Shown: positions 34,501 to 46,712, numbered from the stretch's first letter. The stretch is DNA of 64,000 nt from Crambe crambe (GCA_963924555.1 OZ004586.1:1488001-1552000), one strand, 5' to 3'. Program-made: numbers and translations. Notes: a model not told the origin generated them from the sequence alone.

Positions 34501-37500
34501 TCAACAGGTAAATACCCTTTAGCATAATATCCTTAAACTCGTCTTATTATTAGGAGACCTTATTAATGCTATTATTTGCTTTCTAATCAGAGAGGATATA
34601 TTTATCCAACCCCCCTTCCCATCCCTTATTATTCAAAGTCCCCACTAGTAAATGCAACCCTGCATGGTGGCTATTGTCTTTGTAAAACAATAACTGTATT
34701 ACCTTTAGAGCAACCAACTTTATCATCTTCTGATAAAACACAAGAAACACAAGAAGAAGCAACACTTGATACATCAACAGGTAAGTACTTTTATCATAAT
34801 TTATCGTCTATATGCTAATTATTAGAGAGCTTATTAATAATTCTTTCATTAAAGTTAATTAGAGGATACATTTTATCCAAATCCTCTTTAAACCCCCATA
34901 CTTTTACCTATAGCAGTTTCTGGAACAAATGTCAAAACTACGTATGCTGCCTTCAATAATAATCCCTACATCACTGCCCAAACCAAGCAGAACACTTTTA
35001 CACTGATATGAATTAAAACAGCTTGGTGTGAGGCAGTGATGTAGGGATCATTATTGGAGGCAGCATAATTTTGACGTTTGTTCACCCCCCCACCCACCCA
35101 ATTCTTGGGCCATGAGCTAGTACAGCAGTTAGCTACAATGTAGCTACTATGCGTGTTGCATTCTATTCCTAAGTAAATGATCATTCATGACTCAGAGTAG
35201 GTTAACTATAAATGAGATTTTGCAGAACTTGAGGCAGTACTCTTCAGTATAGCTACACAGTGTCATTTATGGCTAGTGAGTGAACCTATTGTTCCAAGTA
35301 AATACACAAAGCAGAGGATCCTTAGCCTATAGTGGTAGTGCTACAAAGAATCTGCCTTAGTGGATTCCTCAATCAAACCAGACCCAGACATTGACACCTG
35401 TTGTTGCAGAACCTGAATAGGGGGTTGGGTTGATATCCTCTTTACCACTTTTTTTTTTTTGGTAGTGCTGCCAGTCAGTAGAAACCAGTAGCTTGTGGCA
35501 TGGTTGCCAGTGGTGTTGTGTCTGGGTTATCAGCGACATTGGCTAGCCTTTCCAGCTGATCGGCATCCAGTTTAAGGGTGGCCACACAGGCATGTGCTAG
35601 TACGAGCACTAATTAACCACAAACACTACTGCGCTAAAATAGTTGCAGAATCCTGAACAATGAACAAATCATTGCAACTCAGGAACTATGCATGGGAATG
35701 GGCAAATATTTTGCATATGGCAACAACTTGATAAGATCTAATAGTTTTAGTTTATAGCTAGTACAGAATGAGCAGGACACAAGATCCTGGATAAATAAAT
35801 AAGTAGAATATGAATTGACAGAAACTAGCTGAATGTATAAGAAGCTGTATATCAAAAATCAGCCAAGTGGCCATTGAAATGCAACACAGTTTACCTTGAG
35901 AATGAAATCGGTCATAACATCAGTCATCATGATTAGTCCTCCTCCATTTTTGAGTTGCGTATTGCATCAATTTTGACCACATCTAAAATTGACCGTATTA
36001 CAACATGGTAAGTCTACAGTAATAAACAAACGCAAATAGAGTCTAAGAAAATGTCTGCATTGAAAAATGTATAGAAAAAAATTACAAGCTATGGAGAGAA
36101 AATAGGACTTCAAGAGAAGTATTTATACTAGCTCATGTTACCCATCCCCATGGCTCCGGAAGATTGCTCTAAAGCTATGAAAACTATCGACTTAATTATG
36201 GTAGAATGGTAACTGCTGCAGAAACAGTGGAGCAAAACTTAAAAAAAAAAAGAAGAATGGGACGATATCAACAGGTGGGCAATGGTGGTCGATTAATGGT
36301 TCTTTAGTTGATGTAGTAGAGTGTTACAAAAATGATGTTACAGAGGATGAAATTATCTTCCCTATGGTTGTTGTTTGAGGCTTGATGACCATGATGGGTG
36401 CGAGGGGAATAGTCTGGTCGAAAATTAGTGCCTTACGCTATGCAGTACTATTTTGATATTAAATTTTAATAACTTGGTGCAAGTTAGAAATTTTTATCAT
36501 GAATAGTTTTGAAGTTAATTTTCCCTAGTACCGTCACCCTTAAGTTTACTGTGTTGGCTGGGTACTTTTTTTTGCAGCACATTTGCAGATTCCTACTTCT
36601 GCAGTAGGTTAATATGTGCCTGCTTAGGTGTGAAAGTAATCGATAACTTGGTATGCTGTTAGTGCTAGCAAAACGGCGCTGCTACCTCCTCTCTCGAGTC
36701 TCACCGCTGGTGATACTAGACTGAATAGATTCACATCTGAGCAGGTGGAGGAAGGGGAGGAGCTATTTACCTATTCTACGGTTGTCATACCTCATTGTTA
36801 TAGAGGCAAATTGGTGGTTGGTAGCAGCGCTTGAGACACTCACTTCCAGTGTGGCCTCGTTCAGCTAGATCACCCGTCGTAGTGCCGTTGTCCTCTGTGG
36901 TCATGCTACCAGCGTAGCAGTCGTAGTACTTATATGGAAGAGACAAGAAGCAGCAGCAAATGTTTTGTGCCAGCCAACTAAAATGAGAAATGAGCACACG
37001 GTTTTGCTGCTTCACCTTATAAGGCAAAGCTGGCTATTCCAAACGGCGGGTATTTCTGACTACTGAGACGTCTGAGCTCAATGTTGGAGGATATAATCTA
37101 CTATTATTAATAGCTTTCAAAATAGAGGGCATAAGCTCAAGAAATATTCGGAATATCCCCACCATTTGGAATAGCCCTTAACGGAGGAATCTGCACATGT
37201 GTCTGATTTTTAGACAGGCCAGCTTCCATTGCTCTCTCCGCGCCGCTGCCTGCTGACTCTTGTCTCTGCTGTCTCTTATCTCTTGTGAGTTACTCAGAAC
37301 CAAACATACAGCATTAAAGGAACTGGACGTGAATTCAACATGACGAATGAGCTCCTTCAGCACTATGAACGAAATTGACTTGACCCTTCATTGATGACTA
37401 TTGGTGAATGCTATACACAAGAAAACTATCAACAAAGAAGAGAATGCATATTGCTATAAAATGACCATTCTGTGAATGATTACCTGTTAAGAGAGATTAC

Positions 37501-40329
37501 CTGTTAAGAGTGATTACCTGTTTAGAGTAGAGTGATCACCTGTTAAGAGTCATTACCTATGTGATAGTACTCGAGAAAAGGGGTCTTATCACGCAAAAAC
37601 TCAAAACAGAGTTATTGGTATCATTCTAAAGCTCTTAAGCTGGAGATGTACATGGCTTTTGAATCAAATTTATACACCACTTTGTTCCTGAGTTATACTT
37701 AATTGAATTTTATATCTCATGTACATTTTATATGTAGCTTGTAAACCTTATAAGCGTTTAACATCTTTTAATGTTTTGCAGGATAAGACCCCTTTTCTCA
37801 AGTACTATCACTTATCAACTGTTAAGTGATTAGTACTTTAACTCTTTAGTCTGCATATACATTTATTTTAGCTTGTGGCATGGTTGCCGGTGGTGTTGTG
37901 TCTGGGTTATCAGCGACACTGGTTAGCCTTTCCAGCTGCTCAGCATCTGGCATCTCCCCAGTTTAAGGGTGGCCGCACAGAGTAACCAAGGCATGTGCTG
38001 CTCGGCATCTGGCATCTCCCCAGTTTAAGGGTGGCCAAGGCATGTGCTAGTATGAGCACACTATTGGTGAATGCTATACACAAGAAAACTATCAACAAAG
38101 AAGAGAATGCATATTGCTATAAAATGACCATTCTGTGAATGATTACCTGTTAAGAGAGATTACCTGTTAAGAGTGATTACCTGTTTAGAGTAGAGTGATC
38201 ACCTGTTAAGAGTCATTACCTATGTGATAGTACTTGAGAAAAGGGGTCTTATCACGCAAAAACTCAAAACAGAGTTATTGGTATCATTCTAAAGCTCTTA
38301 AGCTGGAGATGTACATGGCTTTTGAATCAAATTTATACACCACTTTGTTCCTGAGTTATACTTAATTGAATTTTATATCTCATGTAACATTTTATAGCTA
38401 TGTAGCTTGTAAACCTTATAAGCGTTTAACATCTTTTAATGTTTTGCAGGATAAGACCCCTTTTCTCAAGTACTATCACTTATCAACTGTTAAGTGATTA
38501 GTACTTTAACTCTTTAGTCTGCATATACATTTATTTTGTTCATGTATACAGGGGAGACATTTGAGCGTCTAGACCATGGATTTGGTCCAAATCTACGAAT
38601 CAACCCCAACCAGCAAAATTATCCAGGAGGTACTATATTACATGGTAGCTAGTTAGCTATCCAGGCCACATTAAGTATGTAACCCAGTCCTGTAGGCACC
38701 AGTTCTGTGAGCCACATAGCTAGTAGTACCGGCATAGTAGTACGTATGTTACCTGCTAACATAATAGTAACCTAACTCCAGTTAATGTCAGCATGCTAGC
38801 TATGCATCAAACTCGAGATCTCAGTGTTCACAAATTGCATGCAACTACAATGGTGGTAGCCTACAAGTCCTGGACAAATGTCTTGGGGGCTTTTATTGCA
38901 CATGATTCTTATTATTATTATGACACTTGATAACTTGCCACTGACGAACATGTTCACTCCACATACTTGACCATAGTAGCTACTGGAAATGCTGGCGAGG
39001 TGTTCCTTCTTCCTTCTTCTTTTCCTGGGTGTCTTGATATAGAGCTGATATGCTGAACTTTTCCACCGTCCTAACATAAATCATTAATCCCTTTGCTTGC
39101 TGCGGTGTGGCAGGTCCACTCCTGAAGCTGTCCTGAATAGGGGGTTGGGTTAATATTCTCTCACCACTTTTTTTGGTAGTGCTGCCAGTCAGTAGGAACC
39201 AGTTTAGCTTGTGGCATGGTTGCCGGTGGTGTTGTGTCTGGGTTATCAGCGACACTGGTTAGCCTTTCCAGCTGCTCAGCATCTGGCATCTCCCAGTTTA
39301 AGGGTGGCTGCACAGAGTAACCAAGGCATGTGCTGCTCGGCATCTGGCATCTCCCCAGTTTAAGGGTGGCCAAGGCATGTGCTAGTACGAGCACTAATTA
39401 ACCACTATTGGTGAATGCTATACACAAAACTATCAACAAAGAAGAGAATGCATTGCTATAAAAATGATGATTCTGTGATGATTAACTGATTACCTGTTAG
39501 AGTGATTACCTGTTAAGAGTGATTACTGAATGATTACCTCTTAAGAGTCATTACCTATTAACTGTTAAGTGATTAGTACTTTATCATTATAATAACTCTT
39601 TAGTCTGCATATACACTTATTTTGTTCATGTATACAGGGAAGAGGTCATCGAAAAGCCAATATGAGCGTCTAGACTATGGATTTGGACGAACCAACCCCA
39701 ACCAGCAATATTATCAAAGAGGTACTATATTACATGGTAGCTAGCTAGGCCACATTAAGTAGCTATGTAACCCAGTCCTGTAGGTTACATTAAGTAACCC
39801 CAGTTCATGTAGTCTCTCGGGCCGACCCTTTATCAACCCAAAGGAAGGGAAGGGTCTGGTCAAACTCACATGAGCATTTCGTTCTGCACACTCAGCAAAA
39901 TAGAACGTGCTAATGATTTGCGTGCATCACAGTGCATCACATATAATTGTGCGCATGGAATAGTGCTACAATAGATCTATGCTATATGCAGGTTAAAGAG
40001 CTTCTCTTCCACCTTCTGAGCCTGATGCTCTGCCGGGCTTCTTAATTATAGCTTTAGCTAAGAGCAAACCAGCAGCTGCTTTCTCCAGCAGCTCGATCTC
40101 GATCAATTGCTAGTTAATGCCCAAATGATTAAATTTACAAGCCAATTTATTCTTAACATTATTCATAGCAGTCCAAGAAATTCCTGGATCAGTAGAACGA
40201 AACGCTCATGTGAGTTTGACCAGACCCTTTCCCTTCCCTTGGATTGGTAAAGGGTCGTCTCGCGAGACTAAGTTCTGCCACATATATAGTATGCTGTTAG
40301 TGTTAGCAAACAGCTAGCTAGCTAGCTGC

Positions 40330-40360
<31 letters not shown>

Positions 40361-42358
40361 CAAGGCCTGCATGCTGGGCCCTCATAGCTTGCTGCTACCT
40401 CCTCTCTCGAGTCTCGCCGGTGCTGGTGATACCTGACTGAATAGATTCACACCTGAGCAGGTGGAGGAAGGAGAGGAGCTATTTACCTATTGTTGTATAT
40501 CAATAACAACAGACTACAATAGTAGATAACTGACAACTGGACAATTACAAAGACAAAAACTAAGGGTGACTGACAATACAAGATAATAAATACTAGGAAC
40601 AACAGTTCTAGAAAGTTTCCATGGGTAACATGTATAACATGAGTTGGTATAAGGTAATTAACATAAACAATATTAATAAGTTCATGCAGTCAGTAAGTCC
40701 AGGTTCTAATACCTATTCTATGGTTGACATACCTATTGGATCCTCACTGTTAGAGGCAGATTGGCAGTTGATAGCAGCGCTTGAGACACTCCCGTGATGA
40801 TGGCTTCCAGCATGGCCTTGTTCACGGTGGGTACTTCTGAACTGTTCAAATATTTCTGAAACTACTGTGACGTCTGAGCTCAATGTTGGAGGATATAATC
40901 TACTATTATTAATAGTAGAATATATCTTTCAATATAGAGCTCATAAGCTCAAGAAATATTCCCACCGTTCCAAATATAATATCCTTTAATGGAGGAATCT
41001 GCACATGCTTCTGGTTTTTAGACAGGCCAGCTTCCATCGCTCTGTCTGCGCTGCTGCCTGCATGCTGACTCTTGTCTCTTGTGAGTAAATTCCCAGCTTT
41101 CATAAAGGGCCCCCAATTAAGCTGAAGAGTCCTTCTATGTTAACTATGACTATGTTTAACTGATGGTTAATATCAATATGACAAAAAGTGATCTACCATT
41201 CCTTCATATAATCACATGCCAGATTTTACTAGCAAGAGTTAAAGATTTCATACCCCACATACAACTCTGATGATATTCCTTTATTATAGGAAGTTTCCAA
41301 GGTCCCAGTCAAGACCATGGCAGTGATTGTCAGGGTACATACATTGGAATATATCAGCTATAGCTAATACAGTACTTTATTATTACGTACTTTGCATATT
41401 GATAGAGAGGGAAGATCACAGTGCAGAGGGACAAGATATAGAAATGGAAAAAAATCGTAGTGAATATTCTCAGCGAAGAGTAAGTTTTTATTAGAGTCAG
41501 TCCCATGTAGCTATAAGCCACTTTACAGCACTTAGACAACATGAGAACCATAATTATGAATAATACATAGGGCATTGTGCAACATTTGACAGCCACACTA
41601 TCTCAAGGGTTTATTTCAGGGAGGGCTCAGCTGTAATGTCTACCACAAAGTACTCATGCACAGTGGCTGTTCCTGCAGCTGCATCTGTATGAAGCAGTAA
41701 TGTTTACTTCAAAGTGTTTAGACAAGGCTATAGAGCTAGCTAGCTAATGTATATCAATCAGAGCTTGCCTATTACAATTTTACATTGGAGTATGGAGTAT
41801 AGACCTATAAAGCTATATTTATACAAAATAATTTCAATTAGTAATGCTGACATATACTCACTGTGCTTTAATTGTTTGCTGAATAACTAAATTCATAATT
41901 ATTAATTATACCTATTACATAATTCATTTCGTTATGTTCATCAGTCAACTGGCGGGAAATATGAACTATCTACAGTACGCCGCAGGCTTGACCATGCTTC
42001 TTATTGTGGGAATATAACTGGAGAATCAGCTGAAGATAAGCTTGAGAAAGAAGGGGAGCCATGTTACCTTACAAGGTATAGCTCCAATAACAAGTGCCTT
42101 ATACTCTCAACGATGACCAGGAATAAGGAAGGACAAAAATTTGATCACTTCGTAATTAAAATTATAAATAACTGCTATGAAATCGAGGGTACGGATCAAC
42201 AATTTGAGACGATTGGTGATATGCTTGATTACTATGAAAAGAATCCAATCGGTGATAATGTAGAGCATATTGGCAGGCCATGGAATGCAAAAGGAATACA
42301 GCAACAAAACAAAGATAGAGTTTCAGAAGTGACTCCGAGAACAGGAACAGAAATTTAA
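31531..42358 (+). CDS. Long microexon SH2 gene with truncated C-terminus (gene G)
   Basis: Proposed exons: 31531-31546, 34445-34507, 34709-34780, 38552-38629, 39638-39721, 41290-41334, 41406-41479, 41945-42358. Phases agree and the product is 281 aa. Exons 2 and 3 are a tandem duplication (EQPTLSSS...TQEEATL...ST). Exons 4 and 5 are another (ERLD-GFG ... NPNQQ). The SH2 has YCGNITGESAEDKLEKEGEP, CYLTRYS and DHFVIKI. After the SH2 core the protein ends at TEI, whereas the paralogous gene F continues into a coiled coil and CIIL; the next frame here still reads EQEQKFKQQLQQQET, so a frameshift probably removed coil and CAAX. Linking the first exon over ~10 kb is the least certain step, because introns hold several transposons. 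Confidence 0.65.
31975..32220. repeat. Inverted copy of the gene F upstream block
   Basis: Reverse-complement similarity to ~18125-18345 in two modules ('cacatgatagacccaccc' and 'ctcaagattgacaaagaag'). Confidence 0.6.
32447..34121. mobile_element. TIR element (TATAGCGGGTATATTT ends) in intron 1 of gene G
   Basis: The left end TATAGCGGGTATATTTCGAG and the right end (reverse complement at ~34100-34121) begin inverted repeats that include 'tttcgcgat'. No transposase recognised. A second element is nested inside. Confidence 0.7.
32888..33979. mobile_element. Nested 1.09 kb TIR element with TA flanks
   Basis: AGAGGTTTTACGGGATTGGA at the left is inverted at the right (...TCCAATCCCGTAAACCTCT). Flanks are TA on both sides (32886-32887, 33980-33981), as expected for Tc1/mariner-type insertion, though the flank is AT-rich and could match by chance. 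Internal open frames are short and unrecognised. An A-run lies at 32926-32945. Confidence 0.68.
34924..35086. repeat. Inverted repeat hairpin
   Basis: 'acaaatgtcaaaactacgta' to 'ctacatcactgcc' (34927-34979) is repeated inverted at 35033-35084 with a few mismatches and a ~50-base spacer. Small foldback element in an intron of gene G. Confidence 0.8.
35087..37284. other. Intron of gene G with duplicated non-coding blocks
   Basis: No exon recognised. 35485-35620 ('ggcatggttgcc', 'cagtttaagggtggcc') recurs at 37872-38060 and 39199-39400. 36650-37280 recurs, diverged, at 40285-41090 ('acctcctctctcgagtctc', 'gatataatctactattat'). Antisense open frames in these repeats are not supported as genes. 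Confidence 0.5.
37285..37459 (+). pseudogene. 3' fragment of a CILL-type SH2 exon
   Basis: From VTQNQTYSIKGTGREFN to the end RRECILL this matches the SH2 exon at 9527-9910, but a TGA interrupts ERN-stop-LDP and the N-terminal half with the phosphotyrosine pocket is missing. The last ~60 bases recur at 38062 and, shortened, at 39404. The trailing minisatellite is attached in each case. Confidence 0.8.
37561..37811. mobile_element. 251-base MITE, first copy
   Basis: Ends GTGATAGTACTCGAGAAAAG and ...CTTTTCTCAAGTACTATCAC are inverted repeats of ~30 bases that include ggggtcttatc. Absent from the third duplicate at 39.5 kb. Confidence 0.85.
38224..38479. mobile_element. 256-base MITE, second copy
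   Basis: Same element as at 37561-37811, copied by the local duplication, with a tagcta-type 5-6 base difference near 38395. Confidence 0.85.
39811..40269. mobile_element. 459-base TIR element in an intron of gene G
   Basis: AGTCTCTCGGGCCGACCCTT at the left and its inverse at the right (AAGGGTCGTCTCGCGAGACT) start inverted repeats of ~75 bases running through 'gggtctggtcaaactcaca'. A related end occurs near 55190-55265. Confidence 0.8.
40330..40358. repeat. Poly-T tract
   Basis: 29 consecutive T. A likely assembly-length uncertainty in an intron. Confidence 0.95.
41571..41850. mobile_element. Relic of the 10.8 kb MITE family
   Basis: 'gggcattgtgcaacatttgacag' modules and 'tatagacctataaagctatat' resemble the ends of 10821-11205. 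It lies in the intron just before the SH2 exon of gene G. Confidence 0.5.
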
Positions 42359-42529
42359 GCAGCAACTACAGCAGCAAGAAACATGATAATACTATATTAG
42401 ACATTGTGTTTTATAGCTTTATAGTTTGCACATTTGTACATACACACGATCCTCTTATACATTATTACTCATAACAAGTGAGAGTAATTACATACCAAGT
42501 AGAAAAGAAAAAAATAATGTAATATAAAC

Positions 42530-42840
42530 TAAGGCAATGTACAACATTTGAGTCACAGCGAGCAAGTGAGCAAGTATTCCTATAGGCTTTTGTGCTGATA
42601 GCTATTCATTTGTGCATGGAAGATTTTGATGTGAGTTTTATATGCAAGTGGCAGGCAGCTGCATACATAGAAAACTGCAATGCTTACCTCAAAGCACTTA
42701 GATAAGCCTAGTGCCTAGTGCCTACAAGCCGCTTAGATAAGCCTTGTGCCTGCTGCCCAAAAGGCTGTAGAAATGTTGAGCTGATAGTTCATTTGTGCTT
42801 GCTGTTGAGTTATGTAAGTGGCAGGCAGCTGCATGTTAGG
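42530..42840. mobile_element. Relic of the 10.8 kb MITE family
   Basis: 'ggcaatgtacaacatttgag' with 'cagcgagcaagtgagcaag', then 'gcacttagataagcctagtg', as in the forward element at 10821. It directly follows gene G. Confidence 0.6.
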
Positions 42841-43072
42841 TAGAGTAGATTTTCAATTATCGACCGCCATATATGAACGGACACTGCAGAGGACAGCTTG
42901 GACATTAATAAAATAAAATTCCATGATGGAAAGATACAGTGCAAACGTTCACTAATTAAATATGAAGCGCAAGGATCAATGGAATAATACCGTGCAGAGA
43001 ATCCACCACAAAAGAAACATCCGAAGATCACTTAACATTGGGCAATCTCATTGATAATCGGATACCCCCTAG

Positions 43073-43600
43073 TAGAAATGCACTCTAATGTAGTTAACAT
43101 CTATAGCTACATGTAGCTATGCAATATTATAATGTACAGTATAGAATAGCAATAGCTAATTATATTTTAGTACTAATATTCACTATTAGATGTAACAAGT
43201 GTAAGTGAAACAAAATATGCGGCATGTGAAAATCACATGGTTCCACCAATATGCCCACTTTGTAATGTTACCATAAACCATGATATAGTTCGACTGGCTT
43301 GTACTAATGAAACTACAACAGTTACTGTGGTTTATGCTGTACTGTTGCTATAGATACAATAACTACAGGCGGTGCCTTTGATGAATGGTTTCACTGGCCC
43401 GCGCGAGACTATAGTATAGTGAAGCTATGGGTTTGCTTCCCTCTACAACCCCATATAGCCTAGCCCTAGCTAGTTATTGGCTGCCATAGCTATAGCTGTT
43501 CTGTTCCTGCATATCTACAGGGGAGATATCACCAAATGAGCCCTGTCAGCAGCACAGTGGATCTCTACCATATGGATATGATGCCCAGCAAAACAATCTA
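43073..43600 (+). pseudogene. Dispersed cassette: CTLM tail, 3' UTR and a linker exon
   Basis: Starts with KCTLM-stop (43076-43090), followed by the gene E 3' flank. It then jumps to the linker exon copy at 43522 (EISPNEPCQQHSGSLPYGY...), which breaks off after QQN. No start exon (MNHQNHS) remains here. Related to 12820-13566 and 44596-45489. Confidence 0.7.
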
Positions 43601-43879
43601 GCAAACCATACATGCAGTCTATCCCACCAGTCTTGTGGACTACACAGTAATGCCTTAAGGCTACCATTATTTGTGGATACTAAGTTTGAAAAGCTTGCGA
43701 GGGGTATTACCTGCTGATAAATAGTAGCCTTAAAAGGTTTGTACTCCAGTCCTGTCTCAGCATGCCTAACTACACATAAAAACTCAGCGTTCACAAAATT
43801 GCAGCTACCACAATGATGGTGTCACAGTGTGTACTCTATTTTGTTACATACTACAGCTTACAAATCCTGGACAACACCA

Positions 43880-44545
43880 GTAGAAGGAAGTCAACATGGA
43901 CAAGGAGCTCACCAAGGTGAGGTACTGGGTTCAACAACTCCTTCTCCACCTCAGCATCTATAAACCTTAATTCTGTCCTCATAACTGTATCTGCGTGACT
44001 TGGTTACTATGGGATGAATATCAGCAGTCAGGTTACTAAAGAGGTCAGGAGATTCAACTTTCAATGTGCTGAGGCTACAGATGGTGAGAGGAGGCTCCGG
44101 TCCTCCACAATGGAAGCTAACACTCTGGTGTTGCTTTTGGAAAATCAAGTCTGAGAATCAAATCCGAGCACAAACCAGGAAGTATTGACAGGTGAAAATT
44201 AGAGTATGTTCTGCCATCGAGTTCTAGGTTGGTAATGCAATATCCAAAGAAAGAGAAGACTGGGCCATGCAGATATCCCTGTACTTTTGGAGGTCAAGAA
44301 CATCCACAAGGTGAGGGTGGATAAAACTTTCCGTGCTACAGGAGTTTATGTTGGTGGAGTGCTAGAAGTGACTGCAGCTAATGTTGGGTACATAGCGGCT
44401 GCAGTGCTTCCCTGTCCATCAGTAGGATTGGACCTGCAGACCTTGGCAAAGTGCCCCTTCTTCTGACAGCTTCTGCAGGTTGCATCCTTAGCTGGGCATT
44501 TCTGACGTGGATGCTTACTGTCAGTTACCACAAACATGCATCATG
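43880..44545 (-). mobile_element. Ty3/Gypsy remnant on the minus strand (gag zinc knuckle and pol start)
   Basis: On the minus strand, 44346-44537 reads HPRQKCPAKDATCRSCQKKG then HFAKVCRS, a gag CCHC zinc knuckle. 43951-44148 reads FHCGGPEPPLTICSLSTLKV then ESPDLFSNLTADIHPIVTKS, the segment just before reverse transcriptase in Ty3/Gypsy polyproteins. The protease between them is truncated and frames are broken. No LTRs seen. Confidence 0.82.
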
Positions 44546-44595
44546 CACTGCCTCGTCCCTGTAAACAGCAGCAGTGACATTCTGAAAGTTAGTCC

Positions 44596-44736
44596 CTGGA
44601 GAAACAACAGAAAGATTTTCAGCAACAGCTCAAAGAACAGCATCAAGACTTTGAGGAGAAATTAGAACAGCAGCAAAAAGATTTTCAACAAAAATTTGAA
44701 GAAAAAGAGAAGAAGAGTAAATGCACTCTAATGTAG
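44596..44736 (+). pseudogene. Orphan coiled coil + CTLM tail
   Basis: An open frame matching the last ~46 residues of gene E (QQQLKEQHQDFEEKLEQQQ ... KKSKCTLM). No SH2 precedes it, only the Gypsy remnant. The 3' flank to 45060 also matches gene E. Confidence 0.85.
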
Positions 44737-45180
44737 TTCACATCTATAGCTATATGTAGCTACATGCAATATTATAATGTACAGTATAGAATAGCTATAG
44801 CTAATTAGTACTACTGTTCACTATTAGATGTAACAAGTGTAAGTGAAATAAATATGTGGCATGTGAAAATCATGTTTATATAAATCATATGGTTCACCAA
44901 TATGCAACCATTCCATAAACCATGATATAGTTCAACTGGCTTGTACTATTGAAACTACAACTGTGGTTTATGCATAATTATAACTACCGTTGCTATAGAT
45001 ACAATACCAGATCTTGGTTTTAGCAGTATAAACTACAGGCGGTGCCTTTGATGTATGGCTTCACTGTAGTATACTACATGTGCAAATCACATGGCTGACA
45101 TAGCTATAATATTCAACAGCTGCATAACACACCCACTTTGTGAGCTGACTAGCTAACTGTATTCTAAGTGGCCTATAAAC

Positions 45181-46712
45181 ATGAACCATCAAAATCATTC
45201 AGGTAAGATTATTTCACCATAAGTAGCTAGCTAAAAATTGCTATAGCTACTCCATGTTTAGTATGGTAGAGCTATGGGTTTGCTTCCCTCTACAACCCTA
45301 GCCCCTAGCCCTAGCTATAGCTAGTTGTTGGATGCCATACGTAGCTAGCTATAGCTGTTCTGTTCATGCATACAGGGGAGATGTCACCACAAGAGCCTTT
45401 ACACTATCCACAGCCCAGTGCATCTCTAGTATATGGATCATATGATGCAAGTCTACAAACCAACCCCAACCAGCAAAACTATCAAGGAGGTACTACACTA
45501 CATTGTAGCTAGTTAAAAATTGATCTAGCAAGCCATGATGTCAGCATGCAATGTTCACAAGATGGTGTCACATGCTGGTAGAGTACTATTGTGTGCTCTA
45601 TTTAGAAAATTTTTTGTTTATATACTAGCTACAGCCTGCAAATCCTGGACAACACCAGTAGGAGGAAGTCAACATGGACAAGGTGATTATATAGCCTCAG
45701 AGAGATTAAATCACCAATCTACATGTAGTTCTTTTGACTGTTTAATGTATACAGAACTGAATTGATGCTGAGATATGACAGTTTACTGTAAGTATGAATT
45801 CAGAGTTTTAATCGCTAGCTATACAGAAAGATACATAATAATATAACAGTGATTTAGAAGCCCAACCTTCTTTTAATCATCCCAGTTATGATCTTTGTTG
45901 ATATTATGTACTTGTATAGGTGGTAGAAGACATCGAAGTGGAAAATACACGAGTATACAAAATTCTCCAAATTATATTGTACCGTCATCAATTCGCCAAG
46001 CAGCCCCTCAAAGAAATCTCATGAAAAGTCATAAAAGCTATCATGGAAAATTAACAGGGACAGAGGGTGAATTGCTACTAAAACCAAATGGAGGGAATAG
46101 TTCCCACACCAGATTCAGTGAAAATCATTTTGTACCGTCACCAATTCGCCAAGCAACCCCTCAAAGAAATCTCATGAAAAGTCATAAAAGCTATCATGGA
46201 AAAATAACAGGGACAGAGGCTGAATTGCTACTAAAACGAAATGGAGGGAATTGTTACCTCACCAGATTCAGTGAAAATCATGAAAGATATATATTATCAG
46301 TAATGATCATGGGAAATCTTATGCATTATGAAATACATATTGACAATATAGAGAAGAAATATGGCATAGATGAAACCGACAATGAATTCAACACAGTCAA
46401 TGAAATGCTTACTTTCTATGAAAGTAATCCATTGAGTCCAGGAATAGAAAACATTGGGAGATGCTGCCTTTCAGAAGAAGCAAGAGAAAATTTAAGGAAG
46501 CAAGAACATGAATTGGAACTTGGTAAGCTGCAGCAAGAACACTTCCAAGAACTTTGTAAGCACTCCCAAGAACTTGATGAGAATCAGATGATAATTGCTG
46601 ATCAGAAAAAAAAAAATTGGAAGATCAGAAAAAAAAGTTGGAAGAACAAGAAACGTTAACAAATCAGCTTCAAGAAAGACTTCGATCCCGAAGAAAATGC
46701 ACTATATCATAA
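45181..46712 (+). CDS. SH2 - coiled coil - CAAX gene with half-SH2 duplication and frameshift (gene H)
   Basis: Exons: 45181-45202 (MNHQNHS), 45376-45489, 45635-45682, 45920 onward. The second exon encodes SASLVYGSYDASLQTNPNQQ, ending NYQGG. In the last exon a unit of ~135 bases is duplicated: the first copy covers only the SH2 N-terminus and its core is altered (GGNSSHTRFS), the second is complete (YHGKITGTEAELLLKRNGG, CYLTRFS, MHYEIHI). A coiled coil follows. The frame as read ends at 46659 (307 aa). A run of 11 A at 46606-46616 appears to shift it: the next frame continues LEDQKKKLEEQ ... RSRRKCTIS to a stop at 46710-46712, a CaaS box. Either the run is one base short (or two too long) in the assembly, or the allele is truncated. 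Confidence 0.8.

Larger units (their letters stand above)
37400..38536 (+). repeat. Direct duplication of ~470 bases (37400-37868 and 38062-38536)
   Basis: The two blocks are nearly identical: SH2 3' end, minisatellite, a MITE, and 'aactctttagtctgcatat'. A third, older copy without the MITE lies at 39404-39640. Each block is followed by a gene G linker exon or its intron, so exon 38552-38629 and exon 39638-39721 arose with this duplication. Confidence 0.82.

Noticed and set aside
38796-39394. Overlapping minus-strand frames
   Set aside because: Fall in a block repeated at 35.5, 37.9 and 39.2 kb; the frame is not conserved between copies.
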